Source: Nitratireductor sp. (GTDB lineage: Bacteria; Pseudomonadota; Alphaproteobacteria; Rhizobiales; Rhizobiaceae). From it: a DNA stretch of 64,000 bases. A program made the translations under genes and the position numbers. Position 1 is the stretch's first letter. Each line of letters begins with the position of its first letter. The notes under the pieces are model-generated. The model had not been told where the DNA came from and searched no databases. It saw nothing but the letters and a program-made list of their open reading frames with translations. Positions 9,546-18,215 of the stretch are shown piece by piece. The DNA lies in contig JACKJU010000007.1 of the NCBI GenBank assembly GCA_020637805.1, forward strand, positions 199,850-263,849, given 5' to 3'.

Positions 9546-9944
9546 ATGTCCATGTCAGATCCTATCGGCGATCTGCTGACCCGCATCCGCAACGGCCTGA
9601 TGCGCGGCAAGTCGAAAATCAGTGCTCCGAACTCGAAACTGCGCCAGCGCGTTCTCGATGTTCTGCAGGCTGAAGGCTACATTCGTGGTTACAGCCAGGT
9701 TGATTTCGGCGACGGCAAATCGGATCTCGAAATCGAGCTGAAGTATCACGAAGGCACCCCGGTCATCCGTGAGATCACCCGTATCTCCAAGCCTGGCCGC
9801 CGCGTGTACTCCTCGGTCAGGAACATCCCGTTCGTGGCCAACGGCCTCGGCATCGCAATCCTTTCGACCCCGAAAGGCGTGATGGCCGACCATGAGGCTC
9901 GCGAACAGAACGTGGGTGGCGAGGTTCTCTGCCAGGTCTTCTAA
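9546..9944 (+). CDS. rpsH: 30S ribosomal protein S8
   Basis: S8 is a primary 16S rRNA binder; in E. coli it also represses the spc operon through an rRNA-like site in rplE mRNA. The 132-residue product starts MSMSDPIGDLLTRIRNG and ends with the conserved ATPKGVMADHEAREQNVGGE-type segment (here STPKGVMADHEAREQ). The stop codon lies in the loop of a strong hairpin (9927-9957), which is described separately. Confidence 0.98.
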   Translation: MSMSDPIGDLLTRIRNGLMRGKSKISAPNSKLRQRVLDVLQAEGYIRGYSQVDFGDGKSDLEIELKYHEGTPVIREITRISKPGRRVYSSVRNIPFVANGLGIAILSTPKGVMADHEAREQNVGGEVLCQVF

Positions 9945-9957
9945 GACCCTGGCAGAG
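9927..9957 (+). promoter_or_regulatory. Hairpin enclosing the rpsH stop codon
   Basis: CTCTGCCAGG (9927-9936) is perfectly complementary to CCTGGCAGAG (9948-9957); the TAA stop of rpsH (9942-9944) sits in the loop. No T run follows, so this is not an ordinary intrinsic terminator. It may act in RNA stability or ribosome recycling, or in spc-operon control. Confidence 0.5.
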
Positions 9958-9998
9958 CATCACCCTAATTTGGTAATTCAACCGGACAGGTAAGAAAA

Positions 9999-10532
9999 AT
10001 GTCTCGGATAGGTAAGAAACCGATTGGTGTTCCCGCCGGCGTAACCGCCAACGTGGAAGGCCAGACCGTTACGGCCAAGGGCCCCAAGGGCGAACTCAAG
10101 GTGGTCCTCGATGATGAGGTCTCCGTTGCGATGGGAGAAGACGGTATCACCGTTTCCCCGCGCGACGAATCCAAGGTTGCCCGCTCGAAGTGGGGCATGT
10201 CCCGCACCATCGTGCAGAACATCATGACCGGTGTCAGTGACGGTTTCAGCAAGAACCTGGAAATCAGCGGCGTTGGTTACCGCGCGGCCATGCAGGGCAA
10301 GAACCTGCAGCTTGCGCTTGGCTTCAGCCATGATGTCGTCTATGAGGTGCCGGAAGGCATCACCGTGGCAACGCCGAAACCGACGGAAATCTCGGTAACC
10401 GGCATCGACAAGCAGCTTGTTGGCCAGGTCGCCGCGGAAATCCGCAAATATCGCGGTCCCGAGCCCTACAAGGGCAAAGGCGTCAGGTACGCCAACGAGA
10501 CCATCTTCCGCAAGGAAGGCAAGAAGAAGTAA
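9999..10532 (+). CDS. rplF: 50S ribosomal protein L6
   Basis: L6 binds the sarcin-ricin loop region near the factor-binding site. The 177-residue product consists of two similar alpha/beta domains and ends with the signature PEPYKGKGVRYANE (here GPEPYKGKGVRYANET). Starts MSRIGKKPIGVPAGV. Normal length. rplR follows after nine bases. Confidence 0.99.
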   Translation: MSRIGKKPIGVPAGVTANVEGQTVTAKGPKGELKVVLDDEVSVAMGEDGITVSPRDESKVARSKWGMSRTIVQNIMTGVSDGFSKNLEISGVGYRAAMQGKNLQLALGFSHDVVYEVPEGITVATPKPTEISVTGIDKQLVGQVAAEIRKYRGPEPYKGKGVRYANETIFRKEGKKK

Positions 10533-10541
10533 GAGGCAGTC

Positions 10542-10904
10542 ATGGCTACCAAGGTTCAAAATACACGGCGCCGTGCAGAGCGTATCCGCCGCACCCTCAA
10601 GAAGGTTGCGAACGGTCGTCCGCGTCTCTCGGTATTCCGTTCTTCAAAACATATCTTCGCTCAGGTTATCGACGATGCGAACGGTCACACGCTTGCTGCG
10701 GCCTCGACCCTCGACAAGGACCTCAAGGGCAAGGTAAAGAACGGCGGCAATATCGATGCTGCCACGCAGGTCGGCAAACTTGTTGCCGAACGTGCTTCCA
10801 AGGCAGGCGTCAAGGAAGTGGTCTTCGACCGCGGCGCCTATCTGTTCCATGGCCGCGTCAAGGCGCTGGCCGACGCTGCCCGCGAGGGCGGTCTGGAATT
10901 CTGA
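10542..10904 (+). CDS. rplR: 50S ribosomal protein L18
   Basis: L18 binds 5S rRNA together with L5. The 120-residue product has the expected basic N-terminus, the RPRLSVFRSSKHIFAQVID core and the VVFDRGAYLFHGRVKALADA C-terminus. A 95-base gap separates it from rpsE, longer than most gaps here, but no clear promoter was seen in it. Confidence 0.98.
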   Translation: MATKVQNTRRRAERIRRTLKKVANGRPRLSVFRSSKHIFAQVIDDANGHTLAAASTLDKDLKGKVKNGGNIDAATQVGKLVAERASKAGVKEVVFDRGAYLFHGRVKALADAAREGGLEF

Positions 10905-10999
10905 TTATCAAACGCGCCTGACAGGTCCCGCCCGAAGGGGAGGGGAAACCGGCAGGCGTTCAACACTGGTGCTTCCGGAAAAGAACAAGGTTTAGGAAC

Positions 11000-11557
11000 A
11001 TGGCACAGGAAAGAAGAGGTCGCGATCGCGACCGTGAAGAGCGCGACAGCGAATTCGTCGACAAGCTCGTTGGTATCAACCGCGTTGCGAAAGTGGTCAA
11101 GGGTGGCCGCCGCTTCGGTTTTGCAGCCCTCGTCGTCGTTGGCGACCAGAAGGGCCGCGTCGGTTTCGGTCACGGCAAGGCCCGTGAGGTTCCCGAGGCG
11201 ATCCGCAAGGCAACCGAGGAAGCAAAGCGCAACATGATCTTCGTTCCGCTGCGTTCCGGCCGTACCCTGCACCACGATGTCGACGGCCGCTGGGGCGCCG
11301 GCAAGGTGCACCTGCGTGCAGCCGAAGCCGGTACCGGTATCATCGCCGGTGGCCCGATGCGTGCGGTTTTCGAAACGCTGGGCGTGCAGGACGTCGTTGC
11401 CAAGTCGCTCGGCTCCTCGAACCCCTACAACATGGTTCGCGCAACCTTCGATGCCCTGAAACGTCAGATGCATCCCAAGGATATCGCCGCACAGCGCGGC
11501 CTCAAGTATTCCACGCTTCAGGCGCGTCGCCGCGACCTGATCGGCGCCGAAGAATAA
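11000..11557 (+). CDS. rpsE: 30S ribosomal protein S5
   Basis: S5 lies at the mRNA entrance and affects decoding accuracy. The 185-residue product has a charged N-terminal extension (AQERRGRDRDREERDSE), a double-stranded-RNA-binding-like domain with GRRFGFAALVVVGDQKGRVG, and the C-terminal S5 fold with GGPMRAVFETLGVQDVVAKS. Length is typical of alphaproteobacteria. Confidence 0.98.
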   Translation: MAQERRGRDRDREERDSEFVDKLVGINRVAKVVKGGRRFGFAALVVVGDQKGRVGFGHGKAREVPEAIRKATEEAKRNMIFVPLRSGRTLHHDVDGRWGAGKVHLRAAEAGTGIIAGGPMRAVFETLGVQDVVAKSLGSSNPYNMVRATFDALKRQMHPKDIAAQRGLKYSTLQARRRDLIGAEE

Positions 11558-11579
11558 TCGGCGGAAGGGAGACGCAAAC

Positions 11580-11768
11580 ATGGCCAAGAAAACCATCACC
11601 GTTGAACAGGTCGGCAGCCCGCTGCGCCGCGCTGACATTCAGCGCCGCACCCTGATCGGTCTCGGTCTCAACAAGATGAACCGCAAGCGCACGCTCGAGG
11701 ATACCCCTGCAGTGCGCGGCATGATCAACAAGATCCCGCACCTCGTCCGCATCGTCGACGAGGCCTGA
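11580..11768 (+). CDS. rpmD: 50S ribosomal protein L30
   Basis: L30 is a small 23S rRNA-binding protein absent from some bacteria. The 62-residue product has the family pattern TITVEQVGSPLRRADIQRRT and LIGLGLNKMNRKRTLEDTP. It sits 14 bases before rplO. Confidence 0.97.
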   Translation: MAKKTITVEQVGSPLRRADIQRRTLIGLGLNKMNRKRTLEDTPAVRGMINKIPHLVRIVDEA

Positions 11769-11782
11769 GCCGGAGAGAAACA

Positions 11783-12520
11783 ATGAAACTCAACGATATC
11801 AGAGACAATGAAGGTGCCAATCCTTCCCGCAAGCGGGTAGGTCGCGGCATCGGTTCCGGCAAGGGCAAGACTGCCGGCCGCGGCGTCAAGGGTCAGAAAT
11901 CGCGTTCCGGCGTCGCCATCAGCGGCTTCGAGGGCGGCCAGATGCCGATCTACCGCCGTCTTCCAAAGCGTGGCTTTTCCAACGCCATGTTCAGCAAGGA
12001 CTACAACATCGTATCGCTTGGCCGCATTCAGCAGGCTGTCGATGCAGGCAAGCTGGACGCCAAGGAAGCCGTTACGGCTGAAGCGCTCGTTGCTGCTGGC
12101 GTCATCCGCCGCGTCAAGGACGGTGTTCGCGTTCTTTCCGACGGCGAGCTCAAGGCGAAGATCAGCCTGAACGTTGCAGGCATCTCCGCTTCCGCTCGCG
12201 AGAAGCTGGAAAAGGCCGGTGGTTCGTTCACCTTCTCCGACGTTTCTGCCGGCGACGTACCTTTCGTTGACGATGTCATCCTCATCGACGGCATCGGCAC
12301 CAAGGTCTCCAGGGAACTGAAGAAACAGGGCGTCACCAAGCTGACCGACGTCGTCAAGATGTCCGATGCTGACCTGGCCAAGGCCTGCAAGGCAGGCGGT
12401 GCAGGTTCTTCCTGGAAGTCGCAGGAATGGAAAGTTCAGGCGCAGGAAATGATCGACGGCAAACCGCCGCGCGCCAAGGCGGACCAGGAACGCGCCAAGA
12501 AAATGGCCGCAGGCAAATAA
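11783..12520 (+). CDS. rplO: 50S ribosomal protein L15 with extra C-terminal helix-hairpin-helix-like domain
   Basis: L15 is a late-assembling 23S rRNA-binding protein. Residues 1-150 are ordinary L15: MKLNDIRDNEGANPSRKRVG, the Gly-rich RGIGSGKGKTAGRGVKG loop and the conserved SGFEGGQMPIYRRLPKRGF. Bacterial L15 normally ends at about 145-160 residues, but this protein is 245. The extra ~95 residues contain DDVILIDGIGTKVSRELKKQ (163-182), then KLTDVVKMSDADLAKAC and a WKSQEWKVQAQEM motif, and end in a basic tail. The pattern of a Gly-Ile-Gly hairpin, a second helix pair and a terminal Trp helix resembles the helix-hairpin-helix tails known to me on rhizobial L21. No stop, frameshift or composition change marks the join. 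A strong terminator follows. Confidence 0.95.
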   Translation: MKLNDIRDNEGANPSRKRVGRGIGSGKGKTAGRGVKGQKSRSGVAISGFEGGQMPIYRRLPKRGFSNAMFSKDYNIVSLGRIQQAVDAGKLDAKEAVTAEALVAAGVIRRVKDGVRVLSDGELKAKISLNVAGISASAREKLEKAGGSFTFSDVSAGDVPFVDDVILIDGIGTKVSRELKKQGVTKLTDVVKMSDADLAKACKAGGAGSSWKSQEWKVQAQEMIDGKPPRAKADQERAKKMAAGK

Positions 12521-12543
12521 GCCGGGTCTTTACAGAAACAACC

Positions 12544-12567
12544 AAAAGCCCGGTCCGCCGGGCTTTT
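12544..12567 (+). terminator. Intrinsic terminator after rplO
   Basis: AAAAGCCCGG (12544-12553) and CCGGGCTTTT (12558-12567) form a perfect 10-bp stem with a TCCG loop, followed by a T run. This is a textbook terminator and separates rplO from secY. Confidence 0.92.
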
Positions 12568-12626
12568 TCGTGTCCGTCTCCTACGAAAGCGGCACACTTA
12601 ATTCCCAGCAAAACCGTGACAGCCTG

Positions 12627-12658
12627 TTGAAAAACACCCTGTCAAAGGTCCATATAGA
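12627..12658 (+). promoter_or_regulatory. Candidate promoter of secY-adk
   Basis: TTGAAA (12627-12632) and CATATA (12651-12656) are 18 bp apart, 64 bases before the secY start. The position just after a strong terminator makes a promoter here necessary unless read-through is high. The exact elements are a visual call. Confidence 0.4.
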
Positions 12659-12721
12659 GCATTCTTCCGCGTACTGCCGGCCGGCAAGACAAGGCGCGGA
12701 ACGTCATCACCGGAGAGTCTC

Positions 12722-14058
<1,337 letters not shown>

Positions 14059-14062
<4 letters not shown>

Positions 14063-14706
14063 GATTGGTACTGTTGGGACCGCCGGGGGCGGGCAAGGGA
14101 ACCCAGGCGAAAATGCTCGTGGATGCCTATGGCATTCCTCAGCTTTCGACCGGAGACATGCTTCGCGAAGCCGTGAAGAACGAGACCGAGGTCGGAAAAA
14201 AGGCCAAGGCCATCATGGATGCGGGCAAGCTCGTTTCGGATGACATCGTCAACGCGATTGTCGATGAGCGCCTGGAGCGCGATGACTGCAAGAAGGGTTT
14301 CATCCTGGACGGCTATCCACGCACGCTCGAGCAGGCCGACGCGCTCTATCATATCCTCGAGAAGAAGGGCATGAAACTGGACAGCGTCATCGAACTCGAA
14401 GTCGATGATGAGGCGCTGGTCGACCGCATTGCCGGCCGCTACACATGTGCACAGTGCGGCGAGGGCTACCACGACACCAACAAGAAGCCCAAGCAGGAGG
14501 GTGTCTGCGACCGCTGCGGTTCCACCGAGTTCAAGCGCCGGCCGGATGACAATGCCGAAACGCTCAAGACGCGGCTGCTCTCCTACTACAAGGAAACGGC
14601 TCCGCTGCTCGGCTATTACCACGCCTACAGGATATTGAAATCCGTGGATGGCATGGCCGATATTGGCGACGTCAACAAATCGCTGCGCGCAATTCTGGAC
14701 GCCTGA
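14059..14706 (+). CDS. adk: Adenylate kinase (zinc-binding LID)
   Basis: Adenylate kinase interconverts ATP + AMP and two ADP. The 215-residue product has the P-loop GPPGAGKGT at residues 7-15, the DGYPRT motif and a long LID domain. In the LID, Cys130, Cys133, Cys150 and Cys153 form a tetra-Cys zinc site (YTCAQCGEGY and VCDRCGSTEF). A zinc LID is common in Gram-positives and found in part of the alphaproteobacteria. Coupled to secY by a four-base overlap; a strong terminator follows. Confidence 0.98.
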
Positions 14707-15021
14707 ACCGGCTCAGCGCTACTTATTTGCGGAAAACGTGCCTGGAAACTGAAACAGGCACGTTTTTTGCTTTTAACCTGCTTGACTCGTGCAAGTACAA
14801 GTAATAGATGAGGCTCAATTCGAAGCCCTCTCGGATCGGTACGGGTTGTTTGTGACTCGCTGCCGGTCTTTTGTTTTGGAAATCGTGCTGCCAATTTTTC
14901 GACAGCCAATGCCAGAATTCAGCTTTGAGAAATCATCCGCATGGGCCGGCCTCCACCGGACGCGGGTAAATATTGACCTGGCCCCGGCCCGAACGGGCAG
15001 GGCAGACATGGAGATACAGGT
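14707..15021. other. Gene-free stretch between adk and rpsM
   Basis: These 315 bases hold the adk terminator and then about 250 bases without a credible gene. A TTGACT (14782-14787) with a poor -10 match 17 bp later, and a hairpin-prone GGGCCGG/CCGGCCC pair shortly before rpsM, are the only signals seen. A promoter for the rpsM-rpoA operon is expected here but I could not place it with confidence. Confidence 0.5.
14733..14766 (+). terminator. Intrinsic terminator after adk
   Basis: AAAACGTGCCTG (14733-14744) pairs perfectly with CAGGCACGTTTT (14755-14766) around a 10-base loop and runs into TTTTTT. Very strong; it ends the secY-adk transcript. Confidence 0.93.
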
Positions 15022-15390
15022 ATGGCACGTATTGCCGGCGTAAACATTCCCACGGGAAAACGCGTAATCATCGCACTTCAGTACATTCACGGCATTGGCC
15101 CGAAGGTTGCTTCCGAGATCATCGAGAAGACCAACATCGCGCCTGAGCGCCGCGTCAACGAACTGTCCGATGCGGAAGTTCTGCAGATCCGCGAAGTCAT
15201 CGACCGCGACTACATGGTCGAAGGCGACCTTCGCCGCGAGACTTCCATGAACATCAAGCGCCTGATGGACCTTGGCTGCTACCGCGGCCTGCGTCACCGC
15301 CGCGGCCTCCCGGTTCGTGGCCAGCGCACCCACACCAATGCCCGCACCCGCAAGGGGCCGGCCAAGCCGATCGCAGGCAAGAAGAAGTAA
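15022..15390 (+). CDS. rpsM: 30S ribosomal protein S13
   Basis: S13 lies at the top of the 30S head and contacts the 50S subunit and P-site tRNA. The 122-residue product starts MARIAGVNIPTGKRVIIALQ and contains the H2TH-like YIHGIGPKVASEI motif and the basic tail RGLPVRGQRTHTNARTRKGP. The ribosome binding site GGAGA precedes the start. First gene of the alpha operon. Confidence 0.99.
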   Translation: MARIAGVNIPTGKRVIIALQYIHGIGPKVASEIIEKTNIAPERRVNELSDAEVLQIREVIDRDYMVEGDLRRETSMNIKRLMDLGCYRGLRHRRGLPVRGQRTHTNARTRKGPAKPIAGKKK

Positions 15391-15412
15391 TCGAGGGAAC
15401 ATCAGGCCGGAC

Positions 15413-15441
15413 ATGGCGGGCATCCACATGCCGTTCGCCAT
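15413..15441 (+). promoter_or_regulatory. Hairpin in the rpsM-rpsK spacer
   Basis: ATGGCG-GGCAT (15413-15423) pairs with ATGCC and CGCCAT (15428-15441) leaving a CCAC loop and a three-base GTT bulge. The 129-base gap between rpsM and rpsK is unusually long for this cluster, so a translational control site (for example for a ribosomal protein) is possible. Confidence 0.35.
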
Positions 15442-15519
15442 TGCCGGTCATGTTGTTCACTTTCAACAGGTGTAGCCGCTGGAACTACGGCGGTGTGAAG
15501 ATCGAAAGAAAGGACTAAA

Positions 15520-15909
15520 ATGGCCAAGGATGCCGGACGTGTTCGCCGCCGCGAGCGCAAGAACATCGCATCGGGCGTTGCCCATGTGAACTCTACCTTC
15601 AACAATACCATGATCACCATAACCGATGCCCAGGGCAATGCAATTTCCTGGTCGTCTGCAGGCATGCAGGGCTTCAAGGGTTCGCGCAAATCCACGCCGT
15701 ATGCCGCCCAGGTCGCCGCTGAGGATGCTGCCAAGAAGGCAATGGACCACGGCATGAAGACCCTTGAGGTTGAAGTGCGCGGTCCCGGTTCGGGCCGTGA
15801 ATCCGCACTGCGCGCCCTTCAGGCTGCAGGCTTCTACATCACTGCCATCCGTGACGTGACCTCGATCCCGCACAATGGGTGCCGTCCGCGCAAGAAGCGC
15901 CGCGTCTGA
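15520..15909 (+). CDS. rpsK: 30S ribosomal protein S11
   Basis: S11 sits on the platform of the 30S subunit near the E site. The 129-residue product has the conserved GVAHVNSTFNNTMITITD and the C-terminal TSIPHNGCRPRKKRRV signature. AAGGA precedes the start. Normal length. Confidence 0.99.
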   Translation: MAKDAGRVRRRERKNIASGVAHVNSTFNNTMITITDAQGNAISWSSAGMQGFKGSRKSTPYAAQVAAEDAAKKAMDHGMKTLEVEVRGPGSGRESALRALQAAGFYITAIRDVTSIPHNGCRPRKKRRV

Positions 15910-15968
15910 CATCAAGCCTGTCCGAACGGCCTGCTTACATCCGCAGCAGGCTGTGACCCAAGGAAAAA

Positions 15969-15989
15969 TGCCACGAGTGGATGGTGGCA
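15969..15989 (+). promoter_or_regulatory. Hairpin upstream of rpoA
   Basis: TGCCAC (15969-15974) and GTGGCA (15984-15989) form a six-bp stem around a nine-base loop, 22 bases before the rpoA start. It may influence rpoA translation; short stem, so this is tentative. Confidence 0.3.
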
Positions 15990-16010
15990 CTTCTACCCAA
16001 GGGATGAATC

Positions 16011-17021
16011 ATGATCCAGAAAAACTGGTCCGAACTCATCAAGCCGAACAAGCTGGAAATCGTTTCCTCCAACGCGACCAAGGCCGTAATCGTTGCCGAG
16101 CCGCTGGAACGCGGTTACGGCCTGACGCTTGGCAATGCTCTGCGTCGCGTACTGCTTTCCTCGCTTCAGGGTGCTGCGGTCACTGCCGTTCAGATCGACG
16201 GCGTGCTGCACGAATTCTCGTCCATCAACGGCGTGCGTGAAGATGTTACCGACATTGTTCTGAACATCAAGGAAATCGCAATCCGCATGGAAGGCGAAGG
16301 CCCCAAGCGCATGGTCGTCCGCAAGGAAGGCCCAGGCGTCGTTACCGCAGGCGATATCCAGACCATCGGTGATGTCGAAATCCTCAATCCGGATCTCGTT
16401 ATCTGCACCCTCGACGAGGGCGCTGAAATCCGCATGGAACTGACCGTCGACACCGGCAAGGGCTACGTTCCTGCCGACCGCAACCGCGCCGAAGACGCGC
16501 CGATCGGACTTATCCCGGTCGACTCGCTCTACTCGCCGGTCCGCAAGGTCTCCTACAAGATCGATGCTACCCGCGAAGGCCAGGTTCTCGACTACGACAA
16601 GCTGACACTCACCGTCGAAACCGACGGTGCCGTAACTCCTGACGATGCGGTTGCCTACGCAGCCCGCATTCTTCAGGACCAGCTTTCCATCTTCGTCAAC
16701 TTCGACGAGCCGGTGAAGGAAGAGCCGCAGGAAGAAATCGCGGAACTCGCTTTCAACCCGGCACTTCTCAAGAAGGTCGACGAGCTGGAACTTTCCGTAC
16801 GTTCGGCAAACTGCCTCAAGAACGACAACATCGTCTACATCGGCGATCTCATTCAGAAGACCGAATCCGAAATGCTTCGTACTCCGAACTTCGGCCGCAA
16901 GTCTCTCAACGAGATCAAGGAAGTCCTCGCTGGCATGGGCCTGCACCTCGGCATGGAAGTGCCGTCATGGCCGCCGGAAAATATCGAGGAACTGGCGAAA
17001 CGCTACGAAGATCAATACTGA
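16011..17021 (+). CDS. rpoA: DNA-directed RNA polymerase subunit alpha
   Basis: The alpha subunit dimerises to scaffold RNA polymerase assembly and its C-terminal domain contacts UP elements and activators. The 336-residue product has the N-terminal assembly domain (PLERGYGLTLGNALRRVLLS) and the C-terminal domain with RSANCLKNDNIVYIGDLIQK and the helix-hairpin-helix TPNFGRKSLNEIKEVL. Standard alphaproteobacterial length and place between rpsK and rplQ. Confidence 0.99.
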   Translation: MIQKNWSELIKPNKLEIVSSNATKAVIVAEPLERGYGLTLGNALRRVLLSSLQGAAVTAVQIDGVLHEFSSINGVREDVTDIVLNIKEIAIRMEGEGPKRMVVRKEGPGVVTAGDIQTIGDVEILNPDLVICTLDEGAEIRMELTVDTGKGYVPADRNRAEDAPIGLIPVDSLYSPVRKVSYKIDATREGQVLDYDKLTLTVETDGAVTPDDAVAYAARILQDQLSIFVNFDEPVKEEPQEEIAELAFNPALLKKVDELELSVRSANCLKNDNIVYIGDLIQKTESEMLRTPNFGRKSLNEIKEVLAGMGLHLGMEVPSWPPENIEELAKRYEDQY

Positions 17022-17123
17022 TCGTGAACTTCCGGGCTGCGTGAGCAGCCCGGTTCCAAAACCAGCAAGAAACCGCGTTCTCAAGGCCTAGGGCGCGGAT
17101 TATCCGAAGAAGGAGAAGGCAAG

Positions 17124-17552
17124 ATGAGACACGGCAAGGCACATCGCAAGCTGAACCGCACCCATTCGCACCGCAAGGCTATGTTTGCCAACATGGCAGC
17201 TTCGCTGATCGAGCACGAGCAGATCGTAACGACCCTGCCCAAGGCAAAGGAAATGCGTTCCATCGCCGACAAGCTCATCACGCTTGGCAAGCGTGGCGAC
17301 CTGCATGCCCGCCGCCAGGCGATCTCGCAGATCAAGGACAAGGAGCAGGTCAAGAAACTGTTCGAGGTTCTGGGTCCGCGCTACGCTGAACGAAACGGTG
17401 GCTATACCCGCGTCCTGAAGGCCGGCTTCCGCTACGGCGACAGCGCTCCGATGGCCGTCATCGAATTCGTTGACCGCGATATCGAAGCAAAGGGCGCAAA
17501 GGACCGTGCACGCATGGAAGCGCTTGAGGCAGAAGGCGCCGGCGACGAGTAA
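17124..17552 (+). CDS. rplQ: 50S ribosomal protein L17
   Basis: L17 is a 23S rRNA-binding protein next to the tunnel exit. The 142-residue product starts MRHGKAHRKLNRTHSHRKAM and has the NGGYTRVLKAGFRYGD segment. The last ~20 residues form an acidic tail a little longer than in E. coli. An intrinsic terminator follows and ends the ribosomal cluster. Confidence 0.98.
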   Translation: MRHGKAHRKLNRTHSHRKAMFANMAASLIEHEQIVTTLPKAKEMRSIADKLITLGKRGDLHARRQAISQIKDKEQVKKLFEVLGPRYAERNGGYTRVLKAGFRYGDSAPMAVIEFVDRDIEAKGAKDRARMEALEAEGAGDE

Positions 17553-17582
17553 TCGCTGCAAGGCACCGAAATGAATTGTGAG

Positions 17583-17609
17583 AAAGGCCGGCAAAAACTC
17601 CCGGCCTTT
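17583..17609 (+). terminator. Intrinsic terminator after rplQ
   Basis: AAAGGCCGG (17583-17591) pairs with CCGGCCTTT (17601-17609) around a nine-base loop and continues into TTTTTT. It closes the alpha operon. Confidence 0.92.
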
Positions 17610-17673
17610 TTTGCATTCTGGAGCGGGGGGTATTCAATTTGTTGGTCTTGGATAGAGAAGAGCTCTCGCCGCA

Positions 17674-18126
17674 TCATCTGAACTGGCGGCCATTCCAGCG
17701 CACGGTCCCGCGCTTGCCATTGTGCCCGACTAGCCCGATCTTTGGACGTTTGCCTTTTCCCACGCTCACGCCGATCGAGAGAGTTTCGTTGCGGAGCTGA
17801 AGCAGATCGCCCTGCCGCTCGTAGAAAAGGACGGAGCAGGCCTTGATTCCGCAGAACCCACTGCGGGAACCGGATCGGCCGCATTGCAGCCCGGAATGGT
17901 CGATGATGAGATCCGGTTTCCCGTCTCCGGTTAGGTCACGCTCGATCACCGATCCGCCGGAAAACCGTCCCTTTGCGCCATCGCACCCTTCCTGGATCTG
18001 CTGGTCGACAAGCCAATTGGCAGCTTTCGACCTTGCATGCACCGGGTTGGCGGGGTAAGCCGCTAACAGCACGATGGCAAGGCAGGTGGCCACAGACTGC
18101 GTTCGGAAAATTGCATTAGCTGTCAT
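17674..18126 (-). CDS. Secreted small protein with a calcium-loop (FG-GAP/VCBS-like) motif
   Basis: Product unknown. The start at 18126 is chosen because a GGAG ribosome binding site precedes it; it gives 150 residues with a signal peptide cut near residue 31 (NPVHA). The mature part has one acidic loop, RDLTGDGKPDLIID (63-76), with the D-x-T-G-D-G-x-x-D spacing of calcium-binding FG-GAP or dockerin loops, and four Cys (48, 82, 92, 97) that could form two disulfides in the periplasm. It is read away from degP and towards rplQ. Only one such loop is present, so it is not a full propeller. A role in the envelope is inferred from the signal peptide only. Confidence 0.75.
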   Translation of the reverse strand: MTANAIFRTQSVATCLAIVLLAAYPANPVHARSKAANWLVDQQIQEGCDGAKGRFSGGSVIERDLTGDGKPDLIIDHSGLQCGRSGSRSGFCGIKACSVLFYERQGDLLQLRNETLSIGVSVGKGKRPKIGLVGHNGKRGTVRWNGRQFR

Positions 18127-18215
18127 GAAAAAGCTCCACCGCGCCAATATTTCTTCAATGCTCCGCACGCAATTCTCCGAGGTGCCTGACGCACTGTCAA
18201 GTTGAAGGAAGACCG

